A stretch of 64,000 nt of DNA from Halorientalis regularis (GCF_023698535.1 NZ_JALJCL010000011.1:62001-126000), one strand, 5' to 3'. Positions 1 through 9,163 are shown, numbered from the stretch's first letter. Notes: generated by a model not told the origin, from the letters alone. Numbers and translations are program-made.

Positions 1-795
1 TGTGTCCCCCGCCAGCAGGGGCGGGAGCGCGGGGGGCATGGATCGGAGGTCCGCCCTGATCGCCGACAGTCCCGCGAAGGACTTGCCGAGACTGTCGCCG
101 CCGGCGTCGTAGAGGACGTGCTGGGCGACCGTCGCGACCAGCCCGAACGCAGCGGCCACCAGGAGGACCGCCCGGAAGCCCAGGTCGAACCCGTAGACGG
201 CGATCAGGGCGGCCGCGAGCAGGGGGCCGACGAGGAAGGCCAGCCGACGGACGGTTTCGGTACTCGCGAAGCCCGTCGCCAGCCGCTCGGGCGGGACGGC
301 CTGTTTCACCACCGCGAAGGTCGCGCCCAGCCCGAACGACTTCCAGGCCTGCGCGAGAAAGAGCCCGAGGAAGATGCCCACGGGGAGCACGACCGCCTCG
401 ACGGTCACGAGCGGGAGGACGGAGGGGTCGACGGTGACGGTGCCGACGAGGGGCGCGGCCAGCCACACCAGAAAGCCCACCGTCGAGGCCAGCCCGAACG
501 CCGTCAGCGCCAGCCGCGAGCCGATCCGGTCGGAGACGGCCCCGCCGGGATAGGGATAGACCGCACTGACGAGGTTGCCGACGGTGCCGAACAGCCCGAT
601 CGCCAGTCCGCCCGCGCCCAGCAGGCTCATGTAGCGGGGCACGTACCGGCCGGTCATCTGGAAGCCGAGGCTAAAGGCGAACATCGCCACCGAGAGGACC
701 AGCACGTCCCGTTCCAGCGCGAAGAAGGCCCGGAGCGTCCCCAGCACGCTCTCCCCGTCGTCTTCGACCCGTCCCCCCTCCGTGGCGTCGGCCAT
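1..795 (-). CDS. MFS transporter, N-terminal part (runs off left edge)
   Basis: Reading the minus strand from the ATG at 795 gives an open frame of 265 codons with no stop before the window edge, so the C-terminal end is missing. After an acidic N-terminus of about 25 residues come repeated hydrophobic helices. A PGGAVSDRIGSR segment matches the cytoplasmic loop 2-3 signature of major facilitator transporters. The substrate cannot be told from the sequence. The gene is divergent from nothing on its right; the next gene, also on the minus strand, ends 121 bp away. Confidence 0.85.
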   Translation of the reverse strand, partial: MADATEGGRVEDDGESVLGTLRAFFALERDVLVLSVAMFAFSLGFQMTGRYVPRYMSLLGAGGLAIGLFGTVGNLVSAVYPYPGGAVSDRIGSRLALTAFGLASTVGFLVWLAAPLVGTVTVDPSVLPLVTVEAVVLPVGIFLGLFLAQAWKSFGLGATFAVVKQAVPPERLATGFASTETVRRLAFLVGPLLAAALIAVYGFDLGFRAVLLVAAAFGLVATVAQHVLYDAGGDSLGKSFAGLSAIRADLRSMPPALPPLLAGDT

Positions 796-916
796 ACTAT
801 CACTTGGCAGCTAGCCGAGTTAAATCGCGGTTCCGACGGCTCCTGTGTGTAACGTTCCCAAACAAAACGAGCGTTTGGCAGTCGATGGCGGCGGAATCGA
901 ATTCAGCGGACGCCGA

Positions 917-2137
917 TCAGGCGCGTCGCCGCAGGACGAGGACGGCCAGCAGGGCGGCCACGACGGCGGCGACGGGTGTGAACCCGGGACCGATGCCGCT
1001 GGAGGTCGTCGTCTCGTCCTCGGTCGTCTCGACTTCGGTGGCGGTGTCTTCCGGCGTGCCCTCGTCGGGGCTGAACCCTTCGACGGTCGCGCTATCCGAG
1101 AGGTCGCCCGACTCGACGCGGATCGCGTTGACGCCGGACCTCTCGATGCTGAACGTGAGCTCGCCGTTGGCGTTGGTCTCGCCGACGGTCTCACCGTCGA
1201 CGGTGACCGTCGCTCCCTCGACGACGGTCCCGTACTCGTTTTCCACGTCGACGGTGACGTTCTCGCCGACGATGATCTGTGAGTTCGAGACGGTCAGGGT
1301 GATGGCCTCTTCACGCTGGATGGTGGCGCTCAGCGTCGTCCGTTCCTCGCCGACGTCCAGTTGCTCCGTCACCGTCTCGTACCTTTCCTTCGTGATCTCG
1401 ACCTCGAAGTTGGTGTTGACGGGGACGCTGGTGGTCGCCTCGCCGTCGGCGAGCGTCTGTGAAGTATCACCGAGCTTGGGGATGGAGACGGTCGCGCCCT
1501 CGACCGGCCGGGCGGGGTCGAAGTGGTCGTCCGTCACGTCGAAGGTCACGAGCACGGATCCCGTCTCGATGCGGGTCGAGACCGACGTGTTCCCGGTCAC
1601 CTCGACGGTGGTCCCGTTGGTGAAGTACCGCTCTTTGAGGGCGCGGAGCGTGTACTCGCCCTGTTCGATGGCGTCGGTCTGGTAGATGCCGTTGGCGTTC
1701 GTCCGGGTGTTGACGACGGTTTCGCCGTCGTGGAACAACTGGACGACGGCCTTGTTGACCGGCACGCCGCTCCGGTCGAGGACCCTGACGGTCGCAAAGC
1801 CCTTCTCGGCGACGGTGATCGTCACCGACTCCTGGCCGGCGTTGTCGACCTCGTAGGGCGTGTTCCGGACGTAGTCGTCGCTCTGGACGGAGATATCCAC
1901 GTCCGCGCCCCGTGGCACGTCGATCAGCGCCTGGCCGTTCGAGACGGTCGTCGCCGTCCGGTTGCCACCGTCCCAGGTCGCGGTCAACTCAGCACCGCCG
2001 ACCGCCGTGCCGGCTTCGTTCTCGACCGTGACAGTGACCGTGACGAGGTCACTCTGTGTCCGTTCTGCGGCCGTTACCGCCGGAACGGCGGCCACCACGA
2101 CGACGACCGCGAGAAGCAACGTCGTTGTCCGGTTCAT
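917..2137 (-). CDS. Secreted PGF-CTERM-anchored surface protein with Ig/carboxypeptidase-regulatory-like repeats
   Basis: 406 aa. The first 24 residues form a Sec-type signal peptide (MNRTTTLLLAVVV... ending near AVTAAE). The middle holds about four beta-rich repeats of the carboxypeptidase-regulatory or Big type, recognisable by recurring G-x-A-x-V-x-V and 'TNANG' turns, with several N-x-S/T sequons. A Thr/Glu/Asp-rich linker follows, then GPGFTPVAAVVAALL and an arginine-rich tail. That is the archaeosortase (ArtA) PGF-CTERM sorting signal, so the mature protein should be lipid-anchored outside the cell. It is probably an S-layer-associated or adhesive protein; the ligand is unknown. Confidence 0.85.
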   Translation of the reverse strand: MNRTTTLLLAVVVVVAAVPAVTAAERTQSDLVTVTVTVENEAGTAVGGAELTATWDGGNRTATTVSNGQALIDVPRGADVDISVQSDDYVRNTPYEVDNAGQESVTITVAEKGFATVRVLDRSGVPVNKAVVQLFHDGETVVNTRTNANGIYQTDAIEQGEYTLRALKERYFTNGTTVEVTGNTSVSTRIETGSVLVTFDVTDDHFDPARPVEGATVSIPKLGDTSQTLADGEATTSVPVNTNFEVEITKERYETVTEQLDVGEERTTLSATIQREEAITLTVSNSQIIVGENVTVDVENEYGTVVEGATVTVDGETVGETNANGELTFSIERSGVNAIRVESGDLSDSATVEGFSPDEGTPEDTATEVETTEDETTTSSGIGPGFTPVAAVVAALLAVLVLRRRA

Positions 2138-2246
2138 GTCCGACGAGCCGGAACACTCTCATATACCTTTGTCGGCTATCACCGACCAACGGCGTCCCGA
2201 AACGATTCCTGCGAGGGCGGAATGGACGCTCTCGCCGCGTGTCGAG

Positions 2247-3218
2247 TTATCTGAGCGGGCCGCCACTTCCGCCCGGTGACCCGTGGTCCAGGTCCGCGAT
2301 GACGTGCTCGACTTCCGAGGGGTCGATGGTCGGGACCGGCCCGTGGATCGTCCGGGTCAGCGCCGCTGCGGCCACCCCGTGTGCCAGCGCGTCGCCCACG
2401 TCGTCGCCGGCCAGCCGGCGGCTCAGGAACGCTCCGACGAAGGCGTCGTGTTGCCCGGTCACGTCGGCGGCGTCGGTCTCGACGGCGTCGCGCTCGTGGA
2501 TCGTCGCGTCGTGCCAGACCAGCGCCCCGTGTTCCCCGCGGGTCATCACGACCGTCTCGAAGTCGCCCTCGTTGGCGAGCTGGTGGGCTATCTCCGGCGG
2601 CTTGCCGGTCTGTTTCAGCACGCGCTGGGCCTCCTCCGTGTTGGTGACGAACACGTCGACCGCCGGGAACAGGTCCGTGATCGTCTCGCGTGCCTCCTCG
2701 CTCGACCACAGGTCGGGCCGGTGATCCAGCCCGAGGACCGACTTGCCGCCAGCGGCCCGCAACACCGCCTGTGTCGTCTCGACCACGTCGTCGGAGAGTG
2801 CTAGCGACTCGCCGCTGGCGAACACCGCCTCGGCGTTCTGGACCGTGTCCATCGGCAACTCAGCCGGTTCGATGGTCTCCAGGGCCGTCCTGTCGCGGTC
2901 GTCGATGGTCGTACTCTCACGGGGTGCCGTGCCGTGTTCGTAGAAGGTCAGCCCCTGTCGGCTCTCGTCGGCGTCGACCCATGCCACGTCGGTCGTGAGC
3001 CCGTGTCCGCGCAGTGTCGCGACCGCTCGCCGGCCCAGCGGCGTGTCCGACAGCTTCGAGAGCCACGTCACGTCCGTCCCCAACCTGCTCGCCGCGACCG
3101 CGACGTTGCTCGCCGCCCCCGTCGTCCACACGTCGAACTGTTCGGCCGTCTCCAGTCGTGCCGTCGGCGGCGGCGACAACCGCAACACCGCCTCCCCGAA
3201 CGTCACCAGCTGTGTCAT
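2247..3218 (-). CDS. PfkB-family carbohydrate kinase with a variant GQHD active-site loop
   Basis: 323 aa from the ATG at 3218. The start MTQLVTFGEAVLRLSPP is the usual PfkB beginning; an upstream in-frame start would add 19 residues without family similarity. The fold is that of ribokinase/2-keto-3-deoxygluconate kinase. The GAASNVAVAASRLG motif lies near residue 35 and the C-terminal phosphoryl-transfer motif reads TGQHDAF, where the family usually has TGAGDAF. The catalytic Asp remains but the anion-hole Gly-Ala-Gly is replaced by Gly-Gln-His. Likely substrates are a sugar or sugar acid (fructose, ribose or KDG). Exact specificity is not decidable here. Confidence 0.85.
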   Translation of the reverse strand: MTQLVTFGEAVLRLSPPPTARLETAEQFDVWTTGAASNVAVAASRLGTDVTWLSKLSDTPLGRRAVATLRGHGLTTDVAWVDADESRQGLTFYEHGTAPRESTTIDDRDRTALETIEPAELPMDTVQNAEAVFASGESLALSDDVVETTQAVLRAAGGKSVLGLDHRPDLWSSEEARETITDLFPAVDVFVTNTEEAQRVLKQTGKPPEIAHQLANEGDFETVVMTRGEHGALVWHDATIHERDAVETDAADVTGQHDAFVGAFLSRRLAGDDVGDALAHGVAAAALTRTIHGPVPTIDPSEVEHVIADLDHGSPGGSGGPLR

Positions 3219-3308
3219 ATCCCCAACATCGGAGTCGGGGGGTTTAGTTCGTGTGGTGGGTTCGCACGCCGACACCAGTACACGCGCCGTCTCCGAATCT
3301 CGCCACGC

Positions 3309-5477
3309 TCAGCCGCCGTGGCCGGGGTAGTCCCGCTCGAACCGGTTCTCGACCTCCTCGTGGTCGAACTCGATGACGACCGGCCGCCCGTGCGGGCAGG
3401 CCCACGGGTTCTCACAGTCGTCCAGCGCCGACAGCAGCGACACGACCGACCCCTCCGTCAGCGACGTGTTGCCCGTGATCGAGGGGTAACAGGCCAGGTC
3501 CGCCAGCAGGTCGTCGGCCACCGCGTCGACGGTCTCGGCGGCCGCCGACTCGCCCGTGACGAAGGCCGACAGCACCTCCCGGATCAACTCCGGCCCGGCC
3601 GCCTGCGCGACCAGTTCCGGGACCGTCCGGACTTCGACGGTTCTCTCACCCTGTCGCTCGGCTCGGAATCCAAGCCGTCGCAACGCTGGCTCGTACTCCT
3701 CGAACAGCGCCGCCTCGCGGGCCGTGAGCGACAGCTCGACGGGATCGGCCAGCGCCTGACTCGTCGCGCCCTCGGCGAAGCGCTCGCGCAACCGCTCGTA
3801 GTTGACCCGCTCGTCGGCGGCGTGCTGGTCGATCAACACCAGTCCGTCGTCGGTCTCGGCCACGAGGTAGGTGTCGCGGTACTGGCCCAGCACCCGCATC
3901 GACGGCAGGCGCTCGAACGACTCGCGCTCGCCCGTCGCTGGCTCCCCGTCGCCGAGTCGCGCCTGGTCGGTGCCCGGCCGGAACCGCCCGGCGCTCCCGC
4001 GGTCGTGCGGGGCCGCTGGCTCGCCCTCGCTTACAGTCCCGTCGCTCCGCCCTGTCCCGGTGTCGCCGGTGGGTTCCGGTTCGGTATCCGTCCCGTCGGT
4101 CACGCGCCCGTCACCCTCGTTTCGGGTCCGCTCGGTCTCTCGGTCCTCGACCGTGCTGGCGTCGACGTCGGCGCTGGCATCGGCCCCCGACTCGGCCGTC
4201 CGGTCGGTCCCGCCCGACTGCTCCGGGTCGGCGTCCCGCACGTCGCCCGGCCCGATGGGCGAGCGGGCCGTCGTCTCCGGGGGCTCGGGGGTCTCGTCGA
4301 CCTCGGTCTCCTGTGCGCTCTCGCCCGCCGACTCGTCGGAATCGGACTCCTCGCCTGCACTGTCGCCACGGTCGGGCGCGATCTCGGTCTGTTCGGGCGC
4401 GCTCCGGCCGCGGGGGGCCGACGAGCGGATCAGCCCCTCCCGGAGCAGGGCGTCCTCGACGGCGGTGCGGACCTGCTCGGCGACGCCCTCGGCGTCGGCG
4501 AAGCGGACCTCCATCTTCCGGGGATGGACGTTCACGTCTACGGTGTCGCCCGGCAGCGAGAGATCGAGGACGGCGAAGGGGTAGCGGTCGGGCGCGAGCT
4601 GGTTGCCGTAGGCTTCGACCACCGCGTCCCGGACCGTCGCGGATCGGACGTACCGGCCGTTGACGTAGGTCGTGACGTACTCGCGGCTCGCCCGGTTGGT
4701 CTCCGGGTGGCTCACCAGTCCGGACACGCCGTCGAGGGGACCCTCGCGGCGGTCGTCTGTTTCGTCGTCTCCGTCGCTGTCGGTCGCACGGACCACGTCG
4801 ACCATCCCCTCGGCCACGTCGCGGCCGTAGACCGACAGCACGGCGCTCTGGAGGTCGCCCTGGCCGGTCGTGGCGAACGTCTCGCGGCCGTCGTGTTCGA
4901 GCGAGACGGCCACGTCCGGGTTCGCCAGCGCGTAGCTCGTGACCAGGTCGTTGATATGCGCGAACTCCGTCCCGTCCTGTTTGAGGTACTTCCGGCGGGC
5001 CGGGACGTTGAAAAACAGGTCCGCGACCTCGATGGTCGTGCCTTCCGGACAGCCGGTCGGTTCGACGGTCGTCACCTCACCGCCCTCGACGCGGAGTTTC
5101 GTCCCCCTTCCACCGCCACGCGGCCGCGTCTCGACGGTCAGCCGCGAGACCGCGCCGATGGCGTGCAGCGCCTCGCCCCGGAAGCCCAGTGTCGTGACGC
5201 CGGCTTCGAGGTCCTCGATGTCCCGGATCTTGGAGGTGGTGTGTTCCTGGACGGCCTTGCGGACCTCGGATTCGGTCATGCCGATCCCGTCGTCGCTGAC
5301 CCGGATGCCGTCCTTGCCGCCGGATTCCACGGCGACCGAGACTCTGGTCGCGTCGGCGTCCAGACTGTTCTCGACGAGTTCCTTCACGACCGAGGCCGGG
5401 CGCTCGACGACCTCGCCGGCCGCGATCCGCTCGACGGTCTTTCCGTCGAGTTCCCTGATCGACCCGTCCTCGCTCAT
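3309..5477 (-). CDS. mutL: DNA mismatch repair protein MutL (endonuclease type)
   Basis: 722 aa. The N-terminal GHKL ATPase has the N-box around residues 33-40 (KELVENSLDA), DDGIGM, and the GFRGEAL loop. An acidic Ser/Thr/Asp/Glu linker of about 180 residues (roughly 340-520) is typical of haloarchaeal MutL. The C-terminal domain carries DQHAADERVNYE near residue 550, which fits DQHA(X)2E(X)4E exactly, and a CPHGRP motif near residue 697. Both are marks of MutL proteins with metal-dependent nicking activity. It would act with MutS, two of which lie downstream in this window. No mutS is directly adjacent. Confidence 0.97.
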   Translation of the reverse strand: MSEDGSIRELDGKTVERIAAGEVVERPASVVKELVENSLDADATRVSVAVESGGKDGIRVSDDGIGMTESEVRKAVQEHTTSKIRDIEDLEAGVTTLGFRGEALHAIGAVSRLTVETRPRGGGRGTKLRVEGGEVTTVEPTGCPEGTTIEVADLFFNVPARRKYLKQDGTEFAHINDLVTSYALANPDVAVSLEHDGRETFATTGQGDLQSAVLSVYGRDVAEGMVDVVRATDSDGDDETDDRREGPLDGVSGLVSHPETNRASREYVTTYVNGRYVRSATVRDAVVEAYGNQLAPDRYPFAVLDLSLPGDTVDVNVHPRKMEVRFADAEGVAEQVRTAVEDALLREGLIRSSAPRGRSAPEQTEIAPDRGDSAGEESDSDESAGESAQETEVDETPEPPETTARSPIGPGDVRDADPEQSGGTDRTAESGADASADVDASTVEDRETERTRNEGDGRVTDGTDTEPEPTGDTGTGRSDGTVSEGEPAAPHDRGSAGRFRPGTDQARLGDGEPATGERESFERLPSMRVLGQYRDTYLVAETDDGLVLIDQHAADERVNYERLRERFAEGATSQALADPVELSLTAREAALFEEYEPALRRLGFRAERQGERTVEVRTVPELVAQAAGPELIREVLSAFVTGESAAAETVDAVADDLLADLACYPSITGNTSLTEGSVVSLLSALDDCENPWACPHGRPVVIEFDHEEVENRFERDYPGHGG

Positions 5478-5532
5478 TGCACAGGAGTGACAGTCTCACG
5501 TACTTGAGTATGCCGCTGGCACATTGGGTCGA

Positions 5533-6744
5533 TCAAACGTCCCCCAGCGCCGCGCCGACGATGACCGCGACGACGCCGCCCCCGACCAGCACGCCGAAGC
5601 CGGGGACGTACGACCCCGTCAGGTCGTGGAGCGTCCCCACGAGGACGGGGCCGAGGAAGCCGCCGATCTCGCCGACGGCGAACACCAGCCCGACGGCGAC
5701 GCCGGTCAGCTCCGGCCCGATCCCGTCGAGATTCGGCGGGATCGCCCGGATCAGCGGGGAGAGCCCGCCGACGCCGAGGCCGGCGATCACGATGCCCAGC
5801 GCCGCGACCGCCGTGGCACCGCCCGCGATGACGCCGGCGACGCCGACCGCCGCCAGCCCGCCACAGCCGATGACCGCCCCGCGCCGGGCGTCGATCCGGT
5901 CGGCCAGCGTCGGGATCGCCAGCACGCCGACGACCTTCGCGCCGACCAGCAGGGTCGTCGTCTGGCCCGCCCGGTCGGCCGACAGCCCGCGGGCCTCAAG
6001 CATCGTCGGGAGCCAGCCCTGCAACCCGTGGACCAGCGCGAGGTACACGATCCCCAGCACGACCATCAGGCGCAGGTCGCGGTGGCTCAGCACCCGCCGG
6101 AGGTCCGTCCGGACCGAGGTCGACGCCCGCTCCCGGTCGCCGTTCGCGGTCCCGTCCTCGCCGCCGATGGGCACGATACGGACGACCGCCAGCCAGACGA
6201 CCGCGTAGCCGAGCGCGGCGACGCCACTCCAGAAGAAGAGCGGCCGCCAGCCGCCGAGCAGGGGACCGACGACGGGCCGCCCCAGCCCGAACGCGCTCGC
6301 CGTCCCGACGGCCGCCCCGACCATGTACACGGAGGAGGGCAGGCCGGTCTCGTCGGGCGGGAAGAGGACCGAGACGAGTTTCGGGAGACCGAAGGTGATC
6401 GCCGTCGCGCCGACGCCAAGGAGCAGGGTGGCCGCCAGCAGGGTGGGAAAGCCGCCAGCGACGCTCCGGACGACCTGAGCGATGCCGGTCACGACGAGGC
6501 CGACCGCGAGACTCCGGGCCGGGCCGATCCGGTCGACCGCGAGGCCCGAGAACAGGGCGATGGGGATGTACGTCAGCGGCACCGCGCCGGCTAGCAGGCC
6601 CGCTTCCGTGCCCGAGAGGCCGACCTCGGCGATGATCGTCGCCAGATAGGCCGGCAGGCTGAACCAGACGAAGGTGAGGCTGGTGTAACAGAGCGCCCCG
6701 GCGACGACGAGGCCGTAGCGGCGCGACACGACCGACGAAGCCAT
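5533..6744 (-). CDS. MFS transporter
   Basis: 403 aa from the ATG at 6744 (MASSVVSRRYG). A start 28 codons upstream would add a hydrophilic stretch unlike an MFS N-terminus. The sequence contains about twelve hydrophobic helices. A loop 2-3 motif (GLAVDRIGPARSL) and a second-half counterpart (PTLADRIDARRGAV) show the two six-helix bundles of the major facilitator superfamily. It resembles the cyanate/nitrate-type MFS group loosely. Substrate unknown. It is divergent from the SDR gene at 6869, with a 124-bp intergenic region that should hold both promoters. Confidence 0.85.
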   Translation of the reverse strand: MASSVVSRRYGLVVAGALCYTSLTFVWFSLPAYLATIIAEVGLSGTEAGLLAGAVPLTYIPIALFSGLAVDRIGPARSLAVGLVVTGIAQVVRSVAGGFPTLLAATLLLGVGATAITFGLPKLVSVLFPPDETGLPSSVYMVGAAVGTASAFGLGRPVVGPLLGGWRPLFFWSGVAALGYAVVWLAVVRIVPIGGEDGTANGDRERASTSVRTDLRRVLSHRDLRLMVVLGIVYLALVHGLQGWLPTMLEARGLSADRAGQTTTLLVGAKVVGVLAIPTLADRIDARRGAVIGCGGLAAVGVAGVIAGGATAVAALGIVIAGLGVGGLSPLIRAIPPNLDGIGPELTGVAVGLVFAVGEIGGFLGPVLVGTLHDLTGSYVPGFGVLVGGGVVAVIVGAALGDV

Positions 6745-6868
6745 TCGACGGAAAGTTGAGTCGGCGATACAAAAGGGCGTTCTATTCCTCGGTTCCGAGT
6801 CGCTCGGCCGACAGGTCGAGTGCTGCACTGCCCCCGCCGCTTAAGCCCCACCCGCCACAGACTCGGGT

Positions 6869-7627
6869 ATGCGACTCGAAGGCGAGACAGCGTTCATCAC
6901 TGGCGCCGGCTCCGGTCTCGGCCGGGCCGCCGCGGAACGGTTCGCACAGGAAGGCGCGACCATCGTCGCCGCGGACGTGGACGAGGACGGCCTCGACGAA
7001 ACTGCCGCGTTGGTCGAGGACCTGGGCGGCGAGGTCGCGACCCACGTGCTCGACGTGCGGGACGGCGACGCCTTCCGGGCAGCGGTCGACGCCGCCGCCG
7101 CGGAGTTCGGGATCGACATCCTCCTGAACAACGCCGGCGTCTCCCACGACCGGATGGATTTCGAGAGTATCGAGGACGCAGAACGGGACCGCGTCCTCGA
7201 CGTGAACGTGAAGGGTGTCTGGAACGGCTGTCAGGCCGTCCTGCCCCACTTCAAGCAACAGGAGTCGGGTGCCATCGTCAACACGGCCTCGCTGGCGGGG
7301 GTCATCGGCGCGCCCCAGTTGACGGGCTACTCGCTGTCGAAGGGCGCGGTCGTGAACTTCACGCGGGCCATCGCCGCCGAGGTCGGCCCCGCCGGCGTCC
7401 GGGTCAACGCGGTCTGTCCCGGCGTGACCGACACGCCGATGCCCCGGGCGGGCCAGACCGCCGAGGAGTGGGAGGCCCGGAAAGAAGAGCTGTCCCGGCA
7501 CTACCCGCTGAAGCGACTGGGTGAACCGGAAGACGTGGCCAACGCGATGCTGTTCCTGGCCTCCGAGGAAGCCGACTGGATCACCGGGCAGGCGCTGGTG
7601 ATCGACGGCGGCTTCTCCTGTGCCTGA
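6869..7627 (+). CDS. SDR-family oxidoreductase (FabG-like)
   Basis: 252 aa. Classical short-chain dehydrogenase: the cofactor loop TGAGSGLG starts near residue 12, NNAG is near residue 90, a catalytic Ser sits in NTASLAG, and YSLSKG supplies Tyr and Lys of the catalytic YxxxK. The C-terminus WITGQALVIDGGFSCA is typical of 3-oxoacyl-ACP reductase and alcohol dehydrogenase members. An acidic residue after the second strand (AADVDE) favours NAD over NADP. Substrate unknown. It lies 89 bp before another SDR and close to the catabolic island, so it may oxidise a hydroxylated intermediate (inference). Confidence 0.92.
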   Translation: MRLEGETAFITGAGSGLGRAAAERFAQEGATIVAADVDEDGLDETAALVEDLGGEVATHVLDVRDGDAFRAAVDAAAAEFGIDILLNNAGVSHDRMDFESIEDAERDRVLDVNVKGVWNGCQAVLPHFKQQESGAIVNTASLAGVIGAPQLTGYSLSKGAVVNFTRAIAAEVGPAGVRVNAVCPGVTDTPMPRAGQTAEEWEARKEELSRHYPLKRLGEPEDVANAMLFLASEEADWITGQALVIDGGFSCA

Positions 7628-7716
7628 CACCACGAGCACGATCACCGTTCCTTCGACCAGATCCTGCCCCGAAAGCCACCGATAGAATCATTTCGCTCGC
7701 GCTCGCCCATCCGTCG

Positions 7717-8514
7717 ATGCACGAAGCAGACTTTGGCGTGGCCGGCGAGACGGCCATCGTCACCGGTGCGAGTCAGGGTATCGGACGCTCTATTGCAGAG
7801 ACACTGGCTGCTGGCGGGGCGAACGTGGGCATCTGTTCCCGAGAGATGGACCGGGTCGGCCCCGTCGCCGACGAGATCAACGACAGCGACGCAGACGGCG
7901 AGGCGCTGGCCGTGGAGTGTAACGTCCGCGAGCGCGAGCAGATGGAGGCCTTCGTCGCGGAGGTCGTCGACGAGTTCGGCGGCCTCGATGTCGTGGTCAA
8001 CAACGCCGGTGGGGAGTTCGTCGCGCCCTTCGAGGACATCTCGCCCAACGGCTTCGACTCCATCCTCGACCTGAACGTGATGGGGACGGTCCACGGGATG
8101 CAGGTGGCCGGCGAACACATGCGCGAGGACGGCGGGGGCAAGATCGTCAACATGGCCAGCGTCAACGGCCAGCACCCCGCGCCCAACGAGAGCCACTACG
8201 CGACGGCGAAGGCGGGGATCATCCAGTTGACCGAGACCGTCGCGACCGAGTGGGCCGACGACGGCATCCGGGTCAACTGCGTCGCGCCCGGGCTGATCCA
8301 GACGCCCGGGGTCGCCGAGACGCTGGGCATCGACAGCGAGGACATGCCACCGCGCGAGCAGACCGACCGCCGCATCGGTTACGGTGAGGATATCGCCGAC
8401 GTGGTACAGTTTTTGGTCTCGCCCGCCGCCGCGTTCATGACTGGCGAGACGGTCACCGTCAAAGGCGTCCCGCGGCCGGGCAACTCGATGCAACACGACC
8501 TCGGTCTGCAGTAG
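7717..8514 (+). CDS. SDR-family oxidoreductase
   Basis: 265 aa. TGASQGIG lies near residue 18, NNAGG near residue 91, the Ser in NMASVNG, and YATAKAG gives the YxxxK pair. The PSPAAAFMTGETVTV-type C-terminus is that of enoyl-ACP reductase or 2,4-dienoyl-CoA reductase-like SDRs, and the family label stays broad. It follows the previous SDR gene on the same strand after 89 bp with its own upstream AT-rich patch, so co-transcription is possible but not certain. The two proteins are clearly paralogous in fold but not recent duplicates. Confidence 0.9.
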   Translation: MHEADFGVAGETAIVTGASQGIGRSIAETLAAGGANVGICSREMDRVGPVADEINDSDADGEALAVECNVREREQMEAFVAEVVDEFGGLDVVVNNAGGEFVAPFEDISPNGFDSILDLNVMGTVHGMQVAGEHMREDGGGKIVNMASVNGQHPAPNESHYATAKAGIIQLTETVATEWADDGIRVNCVAPGLIQTPGVAETLGIDSEDMPPREQTDRRIGYGEDIADVVQFLVSPAAAFMTGETVTVKGVPRPGNSMQHDLGLQ

Positions 8515-8547
8515 GTCGGCCGGGCCCGCGGTTCGACTCGGGTCGGT

Positions 8548-8994
8548 TCACCCCGGCAAGACGAGATTGAGCAGGGCGACGACCAGCCCGGCCAGCCCCA
8601 TCCGGGCCGCGGAGACGTACCACCGCTGGCCCGAGATCGAGCCCATGTAGGCCCCGAAGACGCTCAACACGCCGACGCCGAGGACCACGGCCGCGATGGC
8701 CGCCTCGACCATCGTCAGGAGTCGCCCCGTCCCCGCGACGACGAACGGCGAGAGCGGGACGAGTACCCCGATCAGTGGGCCGAGGCCGCTCGCGGACGCG
8801 TGGAGCACACGCGCGCCTCGCTGTTGGCTCTCGACCCGTGTGTCGTCGAGGTCGGTCAACATCGCCCGCTCCATCCGCCTGATCTCCGCGCGGGTTTCGG
8901 CGCGTTCGATCTCCCAGACGCTCCAGACCGCCGACGTGCCCAGGCCCACCGCCGCTCCCAGGCCGATCTTGACACGTAGCGAGCGGAAGCCCAC
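8548..8994 (-). pseudogene. VIT1/CCC1-family membrane protein, 5'-truncated
   Basis: An open frame of 148 codons (GTG start at 8994) reproduces the C-terminal part of haloarchaeal VIT1/CCC1-type proteins: a KIGLGAAVGLGTSAVWSVWE helix, a charged loop rich in Arg/Glu (residues 29-55), then three helices ending GLVVALLNLVLPG. Family members begin with about 50 further residues containing the first helix, absent here. The first nine codons are read from the adjacent hairpin element. The gene has therefore lost its 5' end and probably its promoter. If still translated, it would be a shortened membrane protein. Confidence 0.7.
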
Positions 8995-9020
8995 CCCTTC
9001 AGGGGTGGGAGGATGTCAAG
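8968..9020. repeat. 53-bp hairpin element resembling an IS200/IS605 end
   Basis: The segment begins CTTGACA and ends TGTCAAG, which are inverted copies. It contains a perfect stem CCCACCCC/GGGGTGGG (8990-8997 and 9002-9009) with a TTCA loop. Read on the minus strand it is TTGACATCCTCCC-stem-CTGAAG-stem-GGGCTTCCG, the form seen at the ends of haloarchaeal IS200/IS605 (IS1341-type) elements. No tnpA or tnpB gene is present. It lies exactly between two truncated genes. The outermost bases may belong to those genes, so the boundaries are approximate. Confidence 0.6.
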
Positions 9021-9163
9021 TCCCGGACCTCCTGATCGAGTTCGAGCAGCGAGCCGGTCGCGCCCTCGACGCTGTCGACGGCGGCGACCTGCTCGGTGAA
9101 CGCGAGCAGGGACGGTTCGTGCGGTTTCAACACGTCGATGACGAGTCTGCGGACGGCGACCAT
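8999..9163 (-). pseudogene. DUF211 protein, 3'-truncated
   Basis: From ATG at 9163 the minus strand reads MVAVRRLVIDVLKPHEPSL and continues to LLELDQEVRDL, the N-terminal half of the small (about 95 aa) archaeal DUF211 family. Similarity stops at residue 48, where the hairpin element begins, and the frame ends six codons later at 8999. The C-terminal half of the domain is missing. DUF211 function is unknown. The fragment was found by reading the strand, since its frame joins a much longer antisense frame upstream. Confidence 0.7.

Noticed and set aside
2934-5507. Very long open frame of 857 codons antisense to mutL
   Set aside because: Long antisense frames are a by-product of the GC-rich third-position bias. 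The translated sequence is Arg/Asp/Gly-rich without any family signature, while mutL on the other strand is unmistakable.
6782-7645. Minus-strand frame covering the first SDR gene
   Set aside because: No start context or family motif; the plus-strand SDR has complete catalytic motifs.
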